Assembly: GCA_023391315.1 (NCBI GenBank)
Contig: JAEWBD010000068.1
Coordinates: 1 to 18,140 of the forward strand
Reading direction: 5' to 3'
DNA from: Bacteroidota bacterium
Lineage (GTDB): Bacteria > Bacteroidota > Bacteroidia > Chitinophagales > Chitinophagaceae
Length of the DNA: 18,140 bases
Shown: piece after piece, positions 7,605 through 14,953 of the stretch
How the letters are laid out: each line of letters opens with the position of its first letter
Position numbering within the stretch: the first letter of the stretch is position 1
Position numbers and translations under genes: made by a program
The notes under the pieces: generated by a model
Database searches by the model: none
The model's input: only the letters and a program-made list of their open reading frames with translations
What the model was told of the DNA's origin: nothing

Positions 7605-9050
7605 TTAAACACCAACCGGTTGGTTAGTTGTTTTGTTTATCGCTGTCAGATGTTCTGAAATAGCCAGCAAAGTTAACTCATTTAAATGAGATGCCATTAC
7701 CTGGAGGCCAAAGGGCATACCATTGGAATGTCTAAATAGCGGGATTGATATGGAAGGAATACCGGTTAAATTAGCGAATACGGTATAGATATCTGCCAAA
7801 AACATAGCTATGGGGTCATTATTTTTTTCGCCTATTTTAAAAGCGGTAGTTGGTGAAACCGGCATTATTATGGCATCAACTTCTGTAAATATTTCCTTTA
7901 CTTTTTTAAGTAAAATATTTCTAACTTTTTGAGCCTTTGTTATATATGCCTCATAATAACCTTCGCTTAAAACAAATGTGCCAAGCATAATGCGCCGCTG
8001 CACTTCCTTGCCAAAAAACCGGCTGCGGGTTAAATTTATCTGCTCGTTTAAATCTTTAGCCGGCTGTTGTGCTCCATATTTCAGACCATCATATCTCGCC
8101 AGATTACTTGAAGCTTCAGCGGTTGTTAAAATATAATAAGCAGGCACTATATAATCCAGCAGGTCAAATTCAATTTGGGAAACTTTAAAACCTTGTTCCT
8201 GTAAATGATTAATAAAATGCTTTTGGGTTGCAGCTATTTCAGGGTCAAGCCCGGTATGATTTAATGTTGCCGGGAAATAGCCGATTTTGAAATCTTTTTT
8301 TTCGTTCCACCGGTCGAACTTAAAAATATCTTCTGTGGCTGTGCTGTCAAAATCATCTTTTCCTGCAATCACTTCAAGCACGATACCAGCATCTTCCACG
8401 GAATTTGCGAAAATCCCAATCTGGTCAAATGAGGAAGCATAGGCAATAAGCCCAAAACGGGAAATGCGCCCATAAGAAGGTTTTAAACCTACAACGCCGC
8501 AGAAATCTGCAGGTTGGCGAACCGAGCCGCCTGTATCGCTTCCTAAACTTACCATGCAAAGCTTAGCCTGAACAGCTACAGCTGAACCACCCGAAGAGCC
8601 GCCCGGCACCCTCGAATTATCTGCAGCATTCAATACATTACCAAATGCTGAATTTTCGTTGCTGCTGCCCATGGCAAACTCATCGCAGTTTTGCCTGCCA
8701 ATAATTATGGCATCTTCCTGCAATAATCTTTCAACAGCAGTTGCATTATAAACCGCCTGGAAATTTTTGAGTACGCGGGAGCCGGCGAAAAGTTTATGGC
8801 CTTTATAACTTATAACATCTTTAAGGCCCACAACTACGCCATGCAATTTGCCCAACGCATTTCCTCCTTTTCGTTTTGCATCGAGCAGGGCAGCACGTTC
8901 CTGTGCTTCTTCTTTATAAACTTCAAGAAAAGCATTAAGGTGCTTATTTTGTTCTATATTCTTTATATAATAAGAAACGGCATCAGCGCATGTTGCTTTG
9001 CCGTTTAATAATAAAGATTGATAGTCTTTGATAGAATGAAAGCTAAACAA
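7605..9050 (-). CDS. gatA: Glutamyl-tRNA(Gln) amidotransferase subunit A
   Basis: GatA is the amidase subunit of GatCAB, which converts Glu-tRNA(Gln) (and often Asp-tRNA(Asn)) to the amide form; gatB and gatC are not nearby. At 481 residues it is full length. The amidase triad is intact: Lys77 in VGLKDVI, Ser152 in PGGSSGGSA and Ser176 in GSDTGGSVRQP. The GatA-specific stretch GLKPSYGRISRFGLIAYASSFDQIG follows. The start appears to be a TTG at 9050: an in-frame stop lies two codons upstream, and the homologous N-terminus (FHSIKDYQSLLLNG) has no ATG, so a rare start codon is well supported. tatA ends 33 bp upstream on the same strand and the transglycosylase follows after 4 bp, so this looks like a tatA-gatA-lytic transglycosylase transcript. 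Confidence 0.96.
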   Translation of the reverse strand: MFSFHSIKDYQSLLLNGKATCADAVSYYIKNIEQNKHLNAFLEVYKEEAQERAALLDAKRKGGNALGKLHGVVVGLKDVISYKGHKLFAGSRVLKNFQAVYNATAVERLLQEDAIIIGRQNCDEFAMGSSNENSAFGNVLNAADNSRVPGGSSGGSAVAVQAKLCMVSLGSDTGGSVRQPADFCGVVGLKPSYGRISRFGLIAYASSFDQIGIFANSVEDAGIVLEVIAGKDDFDSTATEDIFKFDRWNEKKDFKIGYFPATLNHTGLDPEIAATQKHFINHLQEQGFKVSQIEFDLLDYIVPAYYILTTAEASSNLARYDGLKYGAQQPAKDLNEQINLTRSRFFGKEVQRRIMLGTFVLSEGYYEAYITKAQKVRNILLKKVKEIFTEVDAIIMPVSPTTAFKIGEKNNDPIAMFLADIYTVFANLTGIPSISIPLFRHSNGMPFGLQVMASHLNELTLLAISEHLTAINKTTNQPVGV

Positions 9051-9083
9051 AGGCTACAAATTTTTTAATGATATGGAAAGAAA

Positions 9084-9323
9084 TTATGGCTGAGTTGTAG
9101 TAGAAGCTGTTTGTTGAACACCGTTTGCCGATGGTGTTGGCGGCTTATTGTCTTTTTCATTCAAGCCTTCTTCAAGTTCTTTTCTAACACTGTTTTTTGC
9201 ATCGTTAAATTCACGAACGCCACGGCCCAAACCCTTCATAAATTCAGGTATTTTACGGCCACCGAAAAGCACCAGAACTACTACTGCTATCAGTAATATT
9301 TCCTGAAAACCAAGATTTCCCAT
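9084..9323 (-). CDS. tatA: Twin-arginine translocase subunit TatA/TatE family
   Basis: TatA forms the pore-like component that lets folded proteins cross the inner membrane. The 79-residue protein has the expected short N-terminal transmembrane helix (about 5-20), the FGGRKIPE hinge (20-27), and the amphipathic helix (about 28-45, containing FMKGLGRGVREFNDA), then a charged, Pro/Thr/Gln-rich tail. The hinge and the absence of extra N-terminal sequence favour TatA/E over TatB. tatC is not in this window. A strong -7 box lies about 23 nt upstream of the ATG. Confidence 0.95.
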   Translation of the reverse strand: MGNLGFQEILLIAVVVLVLFGGRKIPEFMKGLGRGVREFNDAKNSVRKELEEGLNEKDNKPPTPSANGVQQTASTTTQP

Positions 9324-9345
9324 TTGATAAAATTTAAAGTGAAAA

Positions 9346-9379
9346 CAAATATAGTAACTAATATACGAGACCGCCTAAA
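9346..9379 (-). promoter_or_regulatory. tatA promoter
   Basis: On the - strand TATATTTG (9346-9353) is a perfect TAnnTTTG -7 box. About 21 nt upstream is CTTTAG, a one-base variant of the TTTG -33 element. The start would be near 9340, leaving a leader of about 17 nt. The -33 region overlaps the outer arm of the dyad around the rplS terminator. Confidence 0.55.
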
Positions 9380-9390
9380 GAACTGCTTGC

Positions 9391-9432
9391 AAAAAATAAA
9401 AAAGCGAAAAATTTTTAACATCTTTCGCTTTT
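9391..9432 (-). terminator. Intrinsic terminator of rplS
   Basis: In the rplS mRNA, AAAAGCGAAA (from 9423-9432) pairs perfectly with TTTCGCTTTT (from 9400-9409) around a 13-nt loop, and the T-rich stretch TTTTATTTTTTG follows. It begins 25 nt after the rplS stop codon. A further pair of arms, 9370-9378 and 9436-9444, is complementary at 8 of 9 positions and would extend the stem. The structure separates rplS from the tatA promoter. Confidence 0.8.
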
Positions 9433-9456
9433 CTCTTAGGTGGTATAGTGTGATAA

Positions 9457-9807
9457 TTAAATTCTTTTTTCTTTGATCCTGGCGCTCTTGCCGCTACGGT
9501 TACGCAGGTAGTACAACTTTGAACGGCGAACTTTACCTACTTTGTTCAGAACAATTGATTCAACATTAGGTGAGAAAAAAGGAAATGCTCTTTCAACTCC
9601 AATTCCATCAGATATTTTTCGCACTGTAAAAGTTGCCGTAGCACCAGTACCCTGAATTTTTACAACATCGCCGCGAAACCCTTGTACACGTTCTTTGCCA
9701 CCCTCTACAATTTTATAATTAACTGTAACATTATCACCAGCCTTAAATTTCGGGTGTTGCTTTTTTGCCGTAAGCTGTTCATGTATAAATTGAGTTGCTG
9801 CGTTCAT
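9457..9807 (-). CDS. rplS: 50S ribosomal protein L19
   Basis: L19 sits at the 30S-50S interface of the ribosome. The family pattern is clear in the 116 residues: FKAGDNVTVNYKIVEGGKER, VQGFRGDVVKIQG, TFTVRKISDGIGVERAFPFF, SPNVESIVLNKVGKVRRSK and LYYLRNRSGKSARIKEK. The ATG at 9807 is chosen because it gives the normal L19 N-terminus and lies about 19 nt after the predicted transcription start; an upstream extension to 9876 would run through the promoter. The gene appears monocistronic, with its own promoter and terminator. It is separated here from rpsP, rimM and trmD, which accompany it in many other bacteria. Confidence 0.97.
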   Translation of the reverse strand: MNAATQFIHEQLTAKKQHPKFKAGDNVTVNYKIVEGGKERVQGFRGDVVKIQGTGATATFTVRKISDGIGVERAFPFFSPNVESIVLNKVGKVRRSKLYYLRNRSGKSARIKEKRI

Positions 9808-9831
9808 AACCAATAATTTTAAAAAGGTTTG

Positions 9832-9863
9832 CAAAGGTAACGGCATTTGCAGGAAATGCCAAA
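9832..9863 (-). promoter_or_regulatory. rplS promoter
   Basis: On the - strand TTTG (9860-9863), a 20-bp spacer and TACCTTTG (9832-9839) followed by C match the Bacteroidota housekeeping promoter TTTG-N19-21-TAnnTTTG at every fixed base. Transcription would start near 9826. This is the best promoter in the window. Confidence 0.75.
9842..9860. promoter_or_regulatory. Palindrome in the rplS promoter spacer
   Basis: GGCATTT (9842-9848) and AAATGCC (9854-9860) form a perfect inverted repeat with a 5-bp centre. It fills the interval between the -33 and -7 boxes almost exactly, which is the position expected for a repressor or activator operator. It could instead be a hairpin at the end of the rny transcript, but no T-run follows it on the - strand. 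Confidence 0.4.
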
Positions 9864-9915
9864 TAATAAAAACCAATTCTTTATAAACATTAAGTATTGT
9901 TTATAATATTCAAGG

Positions 9916-11475
9916 TTACCGGGCTACATTAATGGCCCTTTTCTCCCTTATTACGGTTATTTTAATTTGCCCGGGATAAGTCATTTCGTTCTGAATTTTC
10001 TGGGCTATTTCAAAACTCAGTTTATCGCTGTCTGAATCTGTAATTTTCTCTGATTCAACAATAACCCTTAATTCCCGGCCTGCCTGAATTGCATAGGCCT
10101 TTTCTACGCCGCTATAACCCATAGCCAGTGTTTCGAGATCTTTAATGCGCTGAAGGTATTGTTGCATAATTTCCCTTCTTGCGCCCGGTCTTGCACCACT
10201 AATAGCATCGCAGCTTTGAACAATAGGTGAGATGATATACTGCATTTCCATTTCATCGTGGTGTGCCCCGATGGCATTTACAACGGCCGCATTTTCACCG
10301 TATTTTTCTGCAAGCTTGGCGCCGAGTAAAGCATGGCTTAATTCTGTTTCTTCATCAGGCACTTTCCCAATATCATGCAATAAACCGGCACGCTTTGCCA
10401 GTTTGGGGCTTAATCCTAATTCTGCTGCCATGGTTGCGCATAAATTGGCCACTTCCCGGCTGTGCATTAATAAGTTTTGCCCATAGGAAGAACGGAAACG
10501 CATTTTTCCCACAATGCGAACCAGCTCTTTATGAAGGCCATGAATACCCAGTTCAATTACTGTCCTTTCGCCTATTTCCATTACCTGCTCTTCCAGTTGT
10601 TTGCGTGTTTTTTCAACAACTTCTTCAATGCGGGCGGGGTGAATTCTTCCATCAGCTACCAGTCGCTGAAGACTAAGACGTGCAATTTCGCGGCGCAATG
10701 GATCGAATGAAGAAAGTACAATAGCTTCAGGGGTGTCATCAACAATAAGATCAACACCTGTTGCAGCTTCTATAGTACGGATATTTCTGCCTTCACGGCC
10801 TATAATCTGGCCTTTGATTTCATCACTTTCCAGGTTGAAGATAGTAACCGTATTTTCAATGGTTTGTTCGGCTGCTGTTCGCTGAATAGATTGAATAATA
10901 ATTTTTCGTGCTTCTTTATTTGCTTTTTGCCTTGCTTCTTCAATCACCTCCTGCTGAAGTTGAAGCGCCTGCGTTTGAGCCTCCTGTTTAAGGCTTTCAA
11001 TTAGTTGTGTCTTTGCTTCTTCTGCGGTAAGGCCGGCAATCTTTTCGAGTCTTTTAATATGTTCTTCCTGATGTTTTTCAAGCTGGGTTCTCTTTTGTGC
11101 AACAACTTCCAGCTGCCGGTTAAGATTTTCTTTAATTACTTCATTTTCCTTTATTTGTTTGTCAAGTAAGCCTTCCTTTTGATTAATACTGATTTCTTTT
11201 TGTTTTATCCGGTTTTCACTATCATTTATTTTACGGTTCCGTTCCAGAACCTCTTTATCGTATTCAGCTTTAAGTTGTACAAATTTCTCTTTTGCTTCGA
11301 GTATTTTTTCTTTCTTAATGGTTTCAGCCCTTAGCTGTGCTTCAGAGAGCATTTGCTGAGACTGTAAATCAGCCTCTTCTATTTTTTTGCGGGTATTTTT
11401 GGCAAATAAGATTTTTCCCAACCCAATTCCGGCAAGCAAAGCAATTATTCCTGTGATTATGATTGATATATCCAT
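9916..11475 (-). CDS. rny: Ribonuclease Y
   Basis: RNase Y is a membrane-anchored endoribonuclease that starts mRNA decay. At 519 residues it has the standard order: one N-terminal transmembrane helix (about 4-24), a long charged coiled coil (about 28-200), a KH RNA-binding domain with IIGREGRNIRTIEAATGVD, and an HD phosphohydrolase domain with the metal-binding motif in LLHDIGKVPDEE and an upstream His in LLMHSREVANL. The C-terminal YPGQIKITVIREKRA is the usual ending. The ATG at 11475 gives the typical MDI...GIIALLAGIGLG anchor. It is preceded by a 439-bp gap after zapA and followed by rplS with its own promoter. Confidence 0.97.
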   Translation of the reverse strand: MDISIIITGIIALLAGIGLGKILFAKNTRKKIEEADLQSQQMLSEAQLRAETIKKEKILEAKEKFVQLKAEYDKEVLERNRKINDSENRIKQKEISINQKEGLLDKQIKENEVIKENLNRQLEVVAQKRTQLEKHQEEHIKRLEKIAGLTAEEAKTQLIESLKQEAQTQALQLQQEVIEEARQKANKEARKIIIQSIQRTAAEQTIENTVTIFNLESDEIKGQIIGREGRNIRTIEAATGVDLIVDDTPEAIVLSSFDPLRREIARLSLQRLVADGRIHPARIEEVVEKTRKQLEEQVMEIGERTVIELGIHGLHKELVRIVGKMRFRSSYGQNLLMHSREVANLCATMAAELGLSPKLAKRAGLLHDIGKVPDEETELSHALLGAKLAEKYGENAAVVNAIGAHHDEMEMQYIISPIVQSCDAISGARPGARREIMQQYLQRIKDLETLAMGYSGVEKAYAIQAGRELRVIVESEKITDSDSDKLSFEIAQKIQNEMTYPGQIKITVIREKRAINVAR

Positions 11476-11662
11476 GAAAAATTAAATTGATAAAAAATTA
11501 TTGTTATAACTGTTAAGCTGCGAAGTTAATTATCAACAGGCAGAATATTTAAAGTGATTTTGAGTCTCATTTTAGGACAAAGTTGTTTCAAATCGGGAAT
11601 AATTAGAATTGAGTTATTTTATAACTTTTTGATATACAATAAGTTATTTGTTTGCACTAGCG

Positions 11663-11678
11663 TTGGCACTCAATTTGA
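11663..11678 (+). promoter_or_regulatory. Sigma-54-like -24/-12 element
   Basis: TTGGCAC (11663-11669) matches the -24 element fully, and TTGA (11675-11678) matches the -12 TTGC at three of four bases. The spacing is exact: the -24 G at 11665 and the -12 G at 11677 are 12 bp apart, as in TGGCAC-N5-TTGC. The start would be near 11690. The activator site is unknown and a chance match is possible in one window. It also resembles half of a CIRCE element, but the second half is missing. Confidence 0.4.
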
Positions 11679-11719
11679 AAAAAGACCAATACCCGTTTTT
11701 AATTCGTTCTTTAAGAAAC

Positions 11720-11764
11720 CTTTAAAAGACTTACCGTTAAAACTAACAGTAAAGTTTTTAAAAG
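11720..11764 (+). repeat. Long imperfect hairpin
   Basis: A 20-nt left arm (11720-11739) and a 21-nt right arm (11744-11764) pair around a 4-nt AAAC loop, with one A bulge, two mismatches and one G-U pair, about 18 base pairs in all. Pairing quality is similar on both strands, so this element alone does not show which strand is transcribed. Confidence 0.6.
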
Positions 11765-11883
11765 TTAGGGGCCGTAACCCAAACTGAATGTGTTTAATGT
11801 AGTACCTTCTCTGAAAACTGAAGAGAAAATTGAAAAATGTTTGCCTGTAAGGCGCAATGATTTTCGGGGCTTTTTCAGAATAC

Positions 11884-11912
11884 GCTCTGTTCATTTTTGG
11901 ACGGAGCTTTTT
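11884..11912 (+). terminator. Intrinsic terminator on the + strand
   Basis: GCTCTGTTC and GGACGGAGC form a 9-bp stem (seven Watson-Crick and two G-U pairs) around an ATTTTT loop, and TTTTTATTT follows directly. On the - strand the two G-U pairs become A-C mismatches and no T-run follows, so the signal belongs to + strand transcription. No annotated + strand gene lies upstream for 5 kb, so it implies an unannotated transcript. Confidence 0.75.
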
Positions 11913-11914
11913 AT

Positions 11915-12199
11915 TTATATAGCTTCTTCAATTAACTGTTGAAGTGCTTTTAATTTTCCTGAAATTTCCCTGGCATTTTCATTAGTAATTGCGCTTGAAG
12001 GTTGTTCGGTTGCCAGCCATATTAATACCATGGCGATATAATCCTGCATGTCTTTACCGGCAAAATTAGTTTTAAATTCTACCAATTTATTATTTACGAG
12101 TTTTATTGTTTTACGCAGATTTTCTTCATCAGCAGGCTTAATTTTGACACGGTAATTTCTATCGCCCACCAAAATGTTTACAGGTATTAATTCTTCCAT
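11915..12199 (-). CDS. zapA: Cell division protein ZapA
   Basis: ZapA is a small cytoplasmic protein that bundles FtsZ filaments at the division site. The 94 residues show the family pattern: IPVNILVGDRNYRVKI, PADEENLRKTIKLVNNKL, then DMQDYIAMVLIWLATE and a C-terminal helix predicted to form the coiled-coil dimer. The ATG at 12199 shares its A with the TAA stop of the upstream coiled-coil gene (TAATG), so translation of the two is probably coupled. It is the last gene of the pheT-coiled coil-zapA transcript. Confidence 0.92.
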   Translation of the reverse strand: MEELIPVNILVGDRNYRVKIKPADEENLRKTIKLVNNKLVEFKTNFAGKDMQDYIAMVLIWLATEQPSSAITNENAREISGKLKALQQLIEEAI

Positions 12200-12486
12200 T
12201 ATCTGGCATTAAGTAGTGCAAGACATTTTTCAATGTCTTTTAAATATGCATCAATCTTAAATTGCAAAGCTTCTTTTTGTTCTTCATCGTACAAACCATT
12301 AATATTTGCTGTAACAATCTTTTCTTCACTTGCATTAATTAAATGCTCCTTTTCTGAAACGGCTTTTCTCAACGCTTCATTTTCTTTTTTTAGACCCTCG
12401 TTTTCTTTTTTTAACCCGTTCAGTTTTTTTAACAGCGTTTGTAAAGCAAAATGTAAATCTTTAACTGTGGCATGCAAATCTTCCAT
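12199..12486 (-). CDS. Small coiled-coil protein coupled to zapA
   Basis: The 95-residue product is almost entirely helical and charged. Residues about 10-55 form a clear coiled coil with the internal duplication LKKENEGLKKENEALRK, and a second helix runs from about 65 to 92 (DEEQKEALQFKIDAYLKDIEKCLALL). There is no signal peptide or membrane segment. Its stop overlaps the zapA start by one base, and pheT ends 20 bp upstream. Size, coiled-coil nature and coupling to zapA suggest a ZapB-like divisome partner, but this is inference from context; I see no direct sequence match to E. coli ZapB. The ATG at 12486 is the only reasonable start. Confidence 0.8.
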   Translation of the reverse strand: MEDLHATVKDLHFALQTLLKKLNGLKKENEGLKKENEALRKAVSEKEHLINASEEKIVTANINGLYDEEQKEALQFKIDAYLKDIEKCLALLNAR

Positions 12487-12506
12487 ACAATAAAAATTAG
12501 GCCAAA

Positions 12507-14930
12507 TTAGTGCCGGATTTCTGCATCAAATTCTTTTACCAGCTTTTCGGTAATTGCCTTCATAGCCAGCTCCACTTCAGCATCGGTAAGCGTTTTTTCT
12601 GCATTGATAAATCTAAAGTTAATGGCAAACGATTTCTTATCAGCGCCTAATTTTTCACCTTCATAAATATCAAACAGCTTAAAGCCTTCAAGATATTTCA
12701 CCTTCATTCTCTCTAAAAACGATGCAATGCCGCCGTAAACAACATTTTTGCCGGTTACAAAAGCGAGGTCTCTTTCCACAACCGGAAACTGTGAAATTTC
12801 TTTATATAAAACCTGCTGTTTTATAGTTTCTTCTGCCAGGCCTTCTACATCAAGCTCTGCAAAAACAACGGGCTGTTTAATTCCGAATTTTTGTAAAAGC
12901 GCATTGGCTGTCTGTATAATACTGCCTATTTGGGTTTTATTTTTTTGGATGGATTGAACTATGTTGCCTTCGATAGTGGATGGCTCTCCAAAAGATATAT
13001 TTTTAATATTGATGCTTTCCGCCAGGGATGTTACAATGCCTTTTGCTGTAAAAAAATCTGCTGCTGTATCCTGGTTTTTCCAACCCGGTGTTTGTTGCCG
13101 GCCTGTTATCCAAAAACAAATTTTTTCTCTTTCTGTATAGCCCTTTTCGTCGTGCTTATAAACTTTACCAAGTTCAAAAAAACGCAGGTTGCTGTTTTTT
13201 CTGTTGATATTATATGCAAGTACTTCCAGCCCGGTTTCAAGCATGGAAGGCCGCATAATATCAAGATCAGCGCTTAAATTATTGAGCAATTTAACAGCAG
13301 TATTTAACTGGTCTTCCCTGTAATTTTTGCTGTTGGTGATAGAGTTGGTAATAATTTCGTTAAAACCTAAGCCGGCAAATAATTGCGCCAGTTTCTCTTT
13401 GAGATTTTCCTTTAAACTATTTTCATTTATCGATGGCGTTATTGTAATTGTTAATGGAATTTCAATATTGTTTAAGCCATCAATCCTTATAATCTCTTCT
13501 ACAATGTCAGCGGGTAAACTAATGTCAGCTTTGCTTAACGGAACAGCCAGTTTTATGAAGCTGTCATTTTCTTCAAGTATATCAAATTCAAGCGCGGTCA
13601 GAATATTTTTTACTGATTCACGTGCATAGGTTTTGCCACTTAATTTTTTAAGATAATCGTATTTTAAAACAACAATTTTCTTTTCAGCAACTGCGGGATA
13701 AACATTAATCAGTTTACCGGATATTTCACCGCCTGCCATCTCTTTTATTAATTCAACAGCGCGTAAAAGAGCGCGTACCGTGCCTGAAATATCTACGCCT
13801 TTTTCAAACCGGATGGCGGCTTCTGTTCTAAGACCATGTTTAAGTGAGGTTGCCCGTACAGAGAATGGGCTAAACCATGCGCTTTCCAAAAATATACTTT
13901 GCGTTTTATCGGTAACGCCGCTGCCTATGCCACCAAAGACACCCGCAATGCAAACCGGTTCATTATCGTTGCAAATCATTAAATCCCCGCTGCTTAATTT
14001 CCGCTCCACTTCATCCAGTGTTTTAAACAGGGTGCCTTCGGGTAGATTTTTTACTACTACTTTTTTACTGCTTAAAGCATCAGCATCAAAAGCATGCAAG
14101 GGCTGGCCGGTTTCATGCAAAACAAAGTTTGTAATATCAACTATATTATTAATCGGCCTTTGGCCTATTGCTTTTAAATAATGCTGCAGCCAGGATGGAG
14201 ATGGTGAGACCTTTACATTTTTTATGGCTATGCCTGAATACCTTTTGCAGGCATCTGTATTTTCAATTACAACAGAAAATTCACTGTCAGTATTGCCCGC
14301 TTCTGCAGTATCCTTGAACGGAAGTTTTGGCGTTACTATTGTATGTTGATGATAAGTAAGCCATGCGCAAACATCTTTCGCAACACCAATATGGCTCATA
14401 GCATCCATGCGGTTTGGTGTTAAGCCAATTTCATAAATCCAGTCAGTATAAACATCAAATAACTTTTCAGCAGGCGTTCCGTTTGCAGTGTCAGCCGGTA
14501 AAATAAGAATGCCGTCGTGACTGCTGCCCAAACCTATTTCGTCTTCAGCGCAAATCATTCCAAAGCTTTCAACGCCTCTTATTTTTGCCACTTTCATCGT
14601 TATTGCATCACCATTCGAGGGATAAATCGTGGTGCCAACAGGTGCTACGATAACTTTTTGACCGACTGCCACGTTCGGTGCGCCGCAAACTATTTGCAAT
14701 GGCTCGCCTTTATTTATATCAACCTTTGTGATTTTAAGTTTATCTGCATTAGGATGTTGTTCGCAACTTAACACCTCGCCCGTAACAAGCCCTTTTAATC
14801 CTCCTTTAAAATTTTCGTAAGGTTCAAGCGCTTCCACTTCAAGACCAACAGACGTTAAAATTTCCGATAATTTTTGCGGTTCAATTGTTTCAGGTAAATA
14901 TTTATTAAGCCAGTTATAAGATATCTTCAT
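12507..14930 (-). CDS. pheT: Phenylalanine-tRNA ligase beta subunit
   Basis: PheT forms an alpha2-beta2 enzyme with PheS and charges tRNA(Phe); pheS is not in this window. At 807 residues it is full length. In order: an N-terminal segment MKISYNWLNKYLP; the OB-fold tRNA-binding domain (about 38-150, HPNADKLKITKVDI, QIVCGAPNV); the B3/B4 editing region (about 205-375, RPINNIVDITNFVLHETGQP, then ESAWFSPFSVRATSLKHGLR); B5 (about 400-475); the synthetase-like core; and a C-terminal FDX-ACB anticodon-binding domain (about 712-807, ISQFPVVERDLAFV and FRFINAEKTLTDAEV). The ATG at 14930 is chosen over a TTG three codons upstream because it matches the family N-terminus. Confidence 0.97.
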   Translation of the reverse strand: MKISYNWLNKYLPETIEPQKLSEILTSVGLEVEALEPYENFKGGLKGLVTGEVLSCEQHPNADKLKITKVDINKGEPLQIVCGAPNVAVGQKVIVAPVGTTIYPSNGDAITMKVAKIRGVESFGMICAEDEIGLGSSHDGILILPADTANGTPAEKLFDVYTDWIYEIGLTPNRMDAMSHIGVAKDVCAWLTYHQHTIVTPKLPFKDTAEAGNTDSEFSVVIENTDACKRYSGIAIKNVKVSPSPSWLQHYLKAIGQRPINNIVDITNFVLHETGQPLHAFDADALSSKKVVVKNLPEGTLFKTLDEVERKLSSGDLMICNDNEPVCIAGVFGGIGSGVTDKTQSIFLESAWFSPFSVRATSLKHGLRTEAAIRFEKGVDISGTVRALLRAVELIKEMAGGEISGKLINVYPAVAEKKIVVLKYDYLKKLSGKTYARESVKNILTALEFDILEENDSFIKLAVPLSKADISLPADIVEEIIRIDGLNNIEIPLTITITPSINENSLKENLKEKLAQLFAGLGFNEIITNSITNSKNYREDQLNTAVKLLNNLSADLDIMRPSMLETGLEVLAYNINRKNSNLRFFELGKVYKHDEKGYTEREKICFWITGRQQTPGWKNQDTAADFFTAKGIVTSLAESINIKNISFGEPSTIEGNIVQSIQKNKTQIGSIIQTANALLQKFGIKQPVVFAELDVEGLAEETIKQQVLYKEISQFPVVERDLAFVTGKNVVYGGIASFLERMKVKYLEGFKLFDIYEGEKLGADKKSFAINFRFINAEKTLTDAEVELAMKAITEKLVKEFDAEIRH

Positions 14931-14945
14931 AAAAATCAATTAGTG

Positions 14946-14953
14946 CAAAAATA
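14946..14953 (-). promoter_or_regulatory. pheT -7 promoter box
   Basis: On the - strand TATTTTTG followed by C is a perfect TAnnTTTG element, about 15 nt before the pheT ATG. The -33 position has only a T-rich GTTTTC. It would drive pheT, the coiled-coil gene and zapA. Confidence 0.5.

Larger units (their letters stand above)
11690..11912 (+). ncRNA. Candidate structured small RNA
   Basis: This is a predicted transcript of about 220 nt between the sigma-54-like site and a strong + strand terminator, with no good ORF. From 5' to 3' it contains: a long imperfect hairpin at 11720-11764; a small GTTA/TAAC hairpin near 11765-11779; CTGAAAA (11811-11817) pairing with TTTTCAG (11872-11878); inside it GAAAA/TTTTC and a GCCT/AGGC hairpin; then the terminator hairpin. 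The interrupted rod shape and the position beside zapA recall 6S RNA, and Bacteroidota have a divergent 6S class (6S-Flavo), but I cannot confirm homology by eye. Strand is decided by the terminator, whose stem needs G-U pairs that form only in the + strand RNA. Its 3' end would meet the zapA 3' end head-on. Confidence 0.4.
11476..11914. other. Non-coding gap between zapA and rny (439 bp)
   Basis: No credible protein gene is present: the two frames longer than 70 codons have no recognisable family pattern and no supporting start signals. The right part (about 11663-11912) carries ordered signals on the + strand, described as a candidate small RNA. The left part (11476-11660) is AT-rich and must hold the rny promoter, but I could not find a convincing TAnnTTTG box there. 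Confidence 0.6.

Noticed and set aside
7601..7615. TTG start for the lytic transglycosylase overlapping gatA
   Set aside because: The ATG at 7600 gives a normal signal peptide start and lies just after the gatA stop.
9808..9876. N-terminal extension of L19 by 23 residues
   Set aside because: The extension reads through the predicted -7 and -33 boxes and adds residues not found in L19.
11663..11671. CIRCE-like half site (TTGGCACTC)
   Set aside because: CIRCE needs a second half, GAGTGCTAA, nine bases on; it is absent and no heat-shock gene follows.
11554..11894. Two frames of about 75 codons, one on each strand, between rny and zapA
   Set aside because: No recognisable family pattern and no start signals; they overlap the hairpins and terminator of the candidate RNA.
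11690..11912. tmRNA, RNase P RNA or SRP RNA
   Set aside because: No tRNA-like end with CCA, no RNase P core motif and no SRP tetraloop signature were seen.
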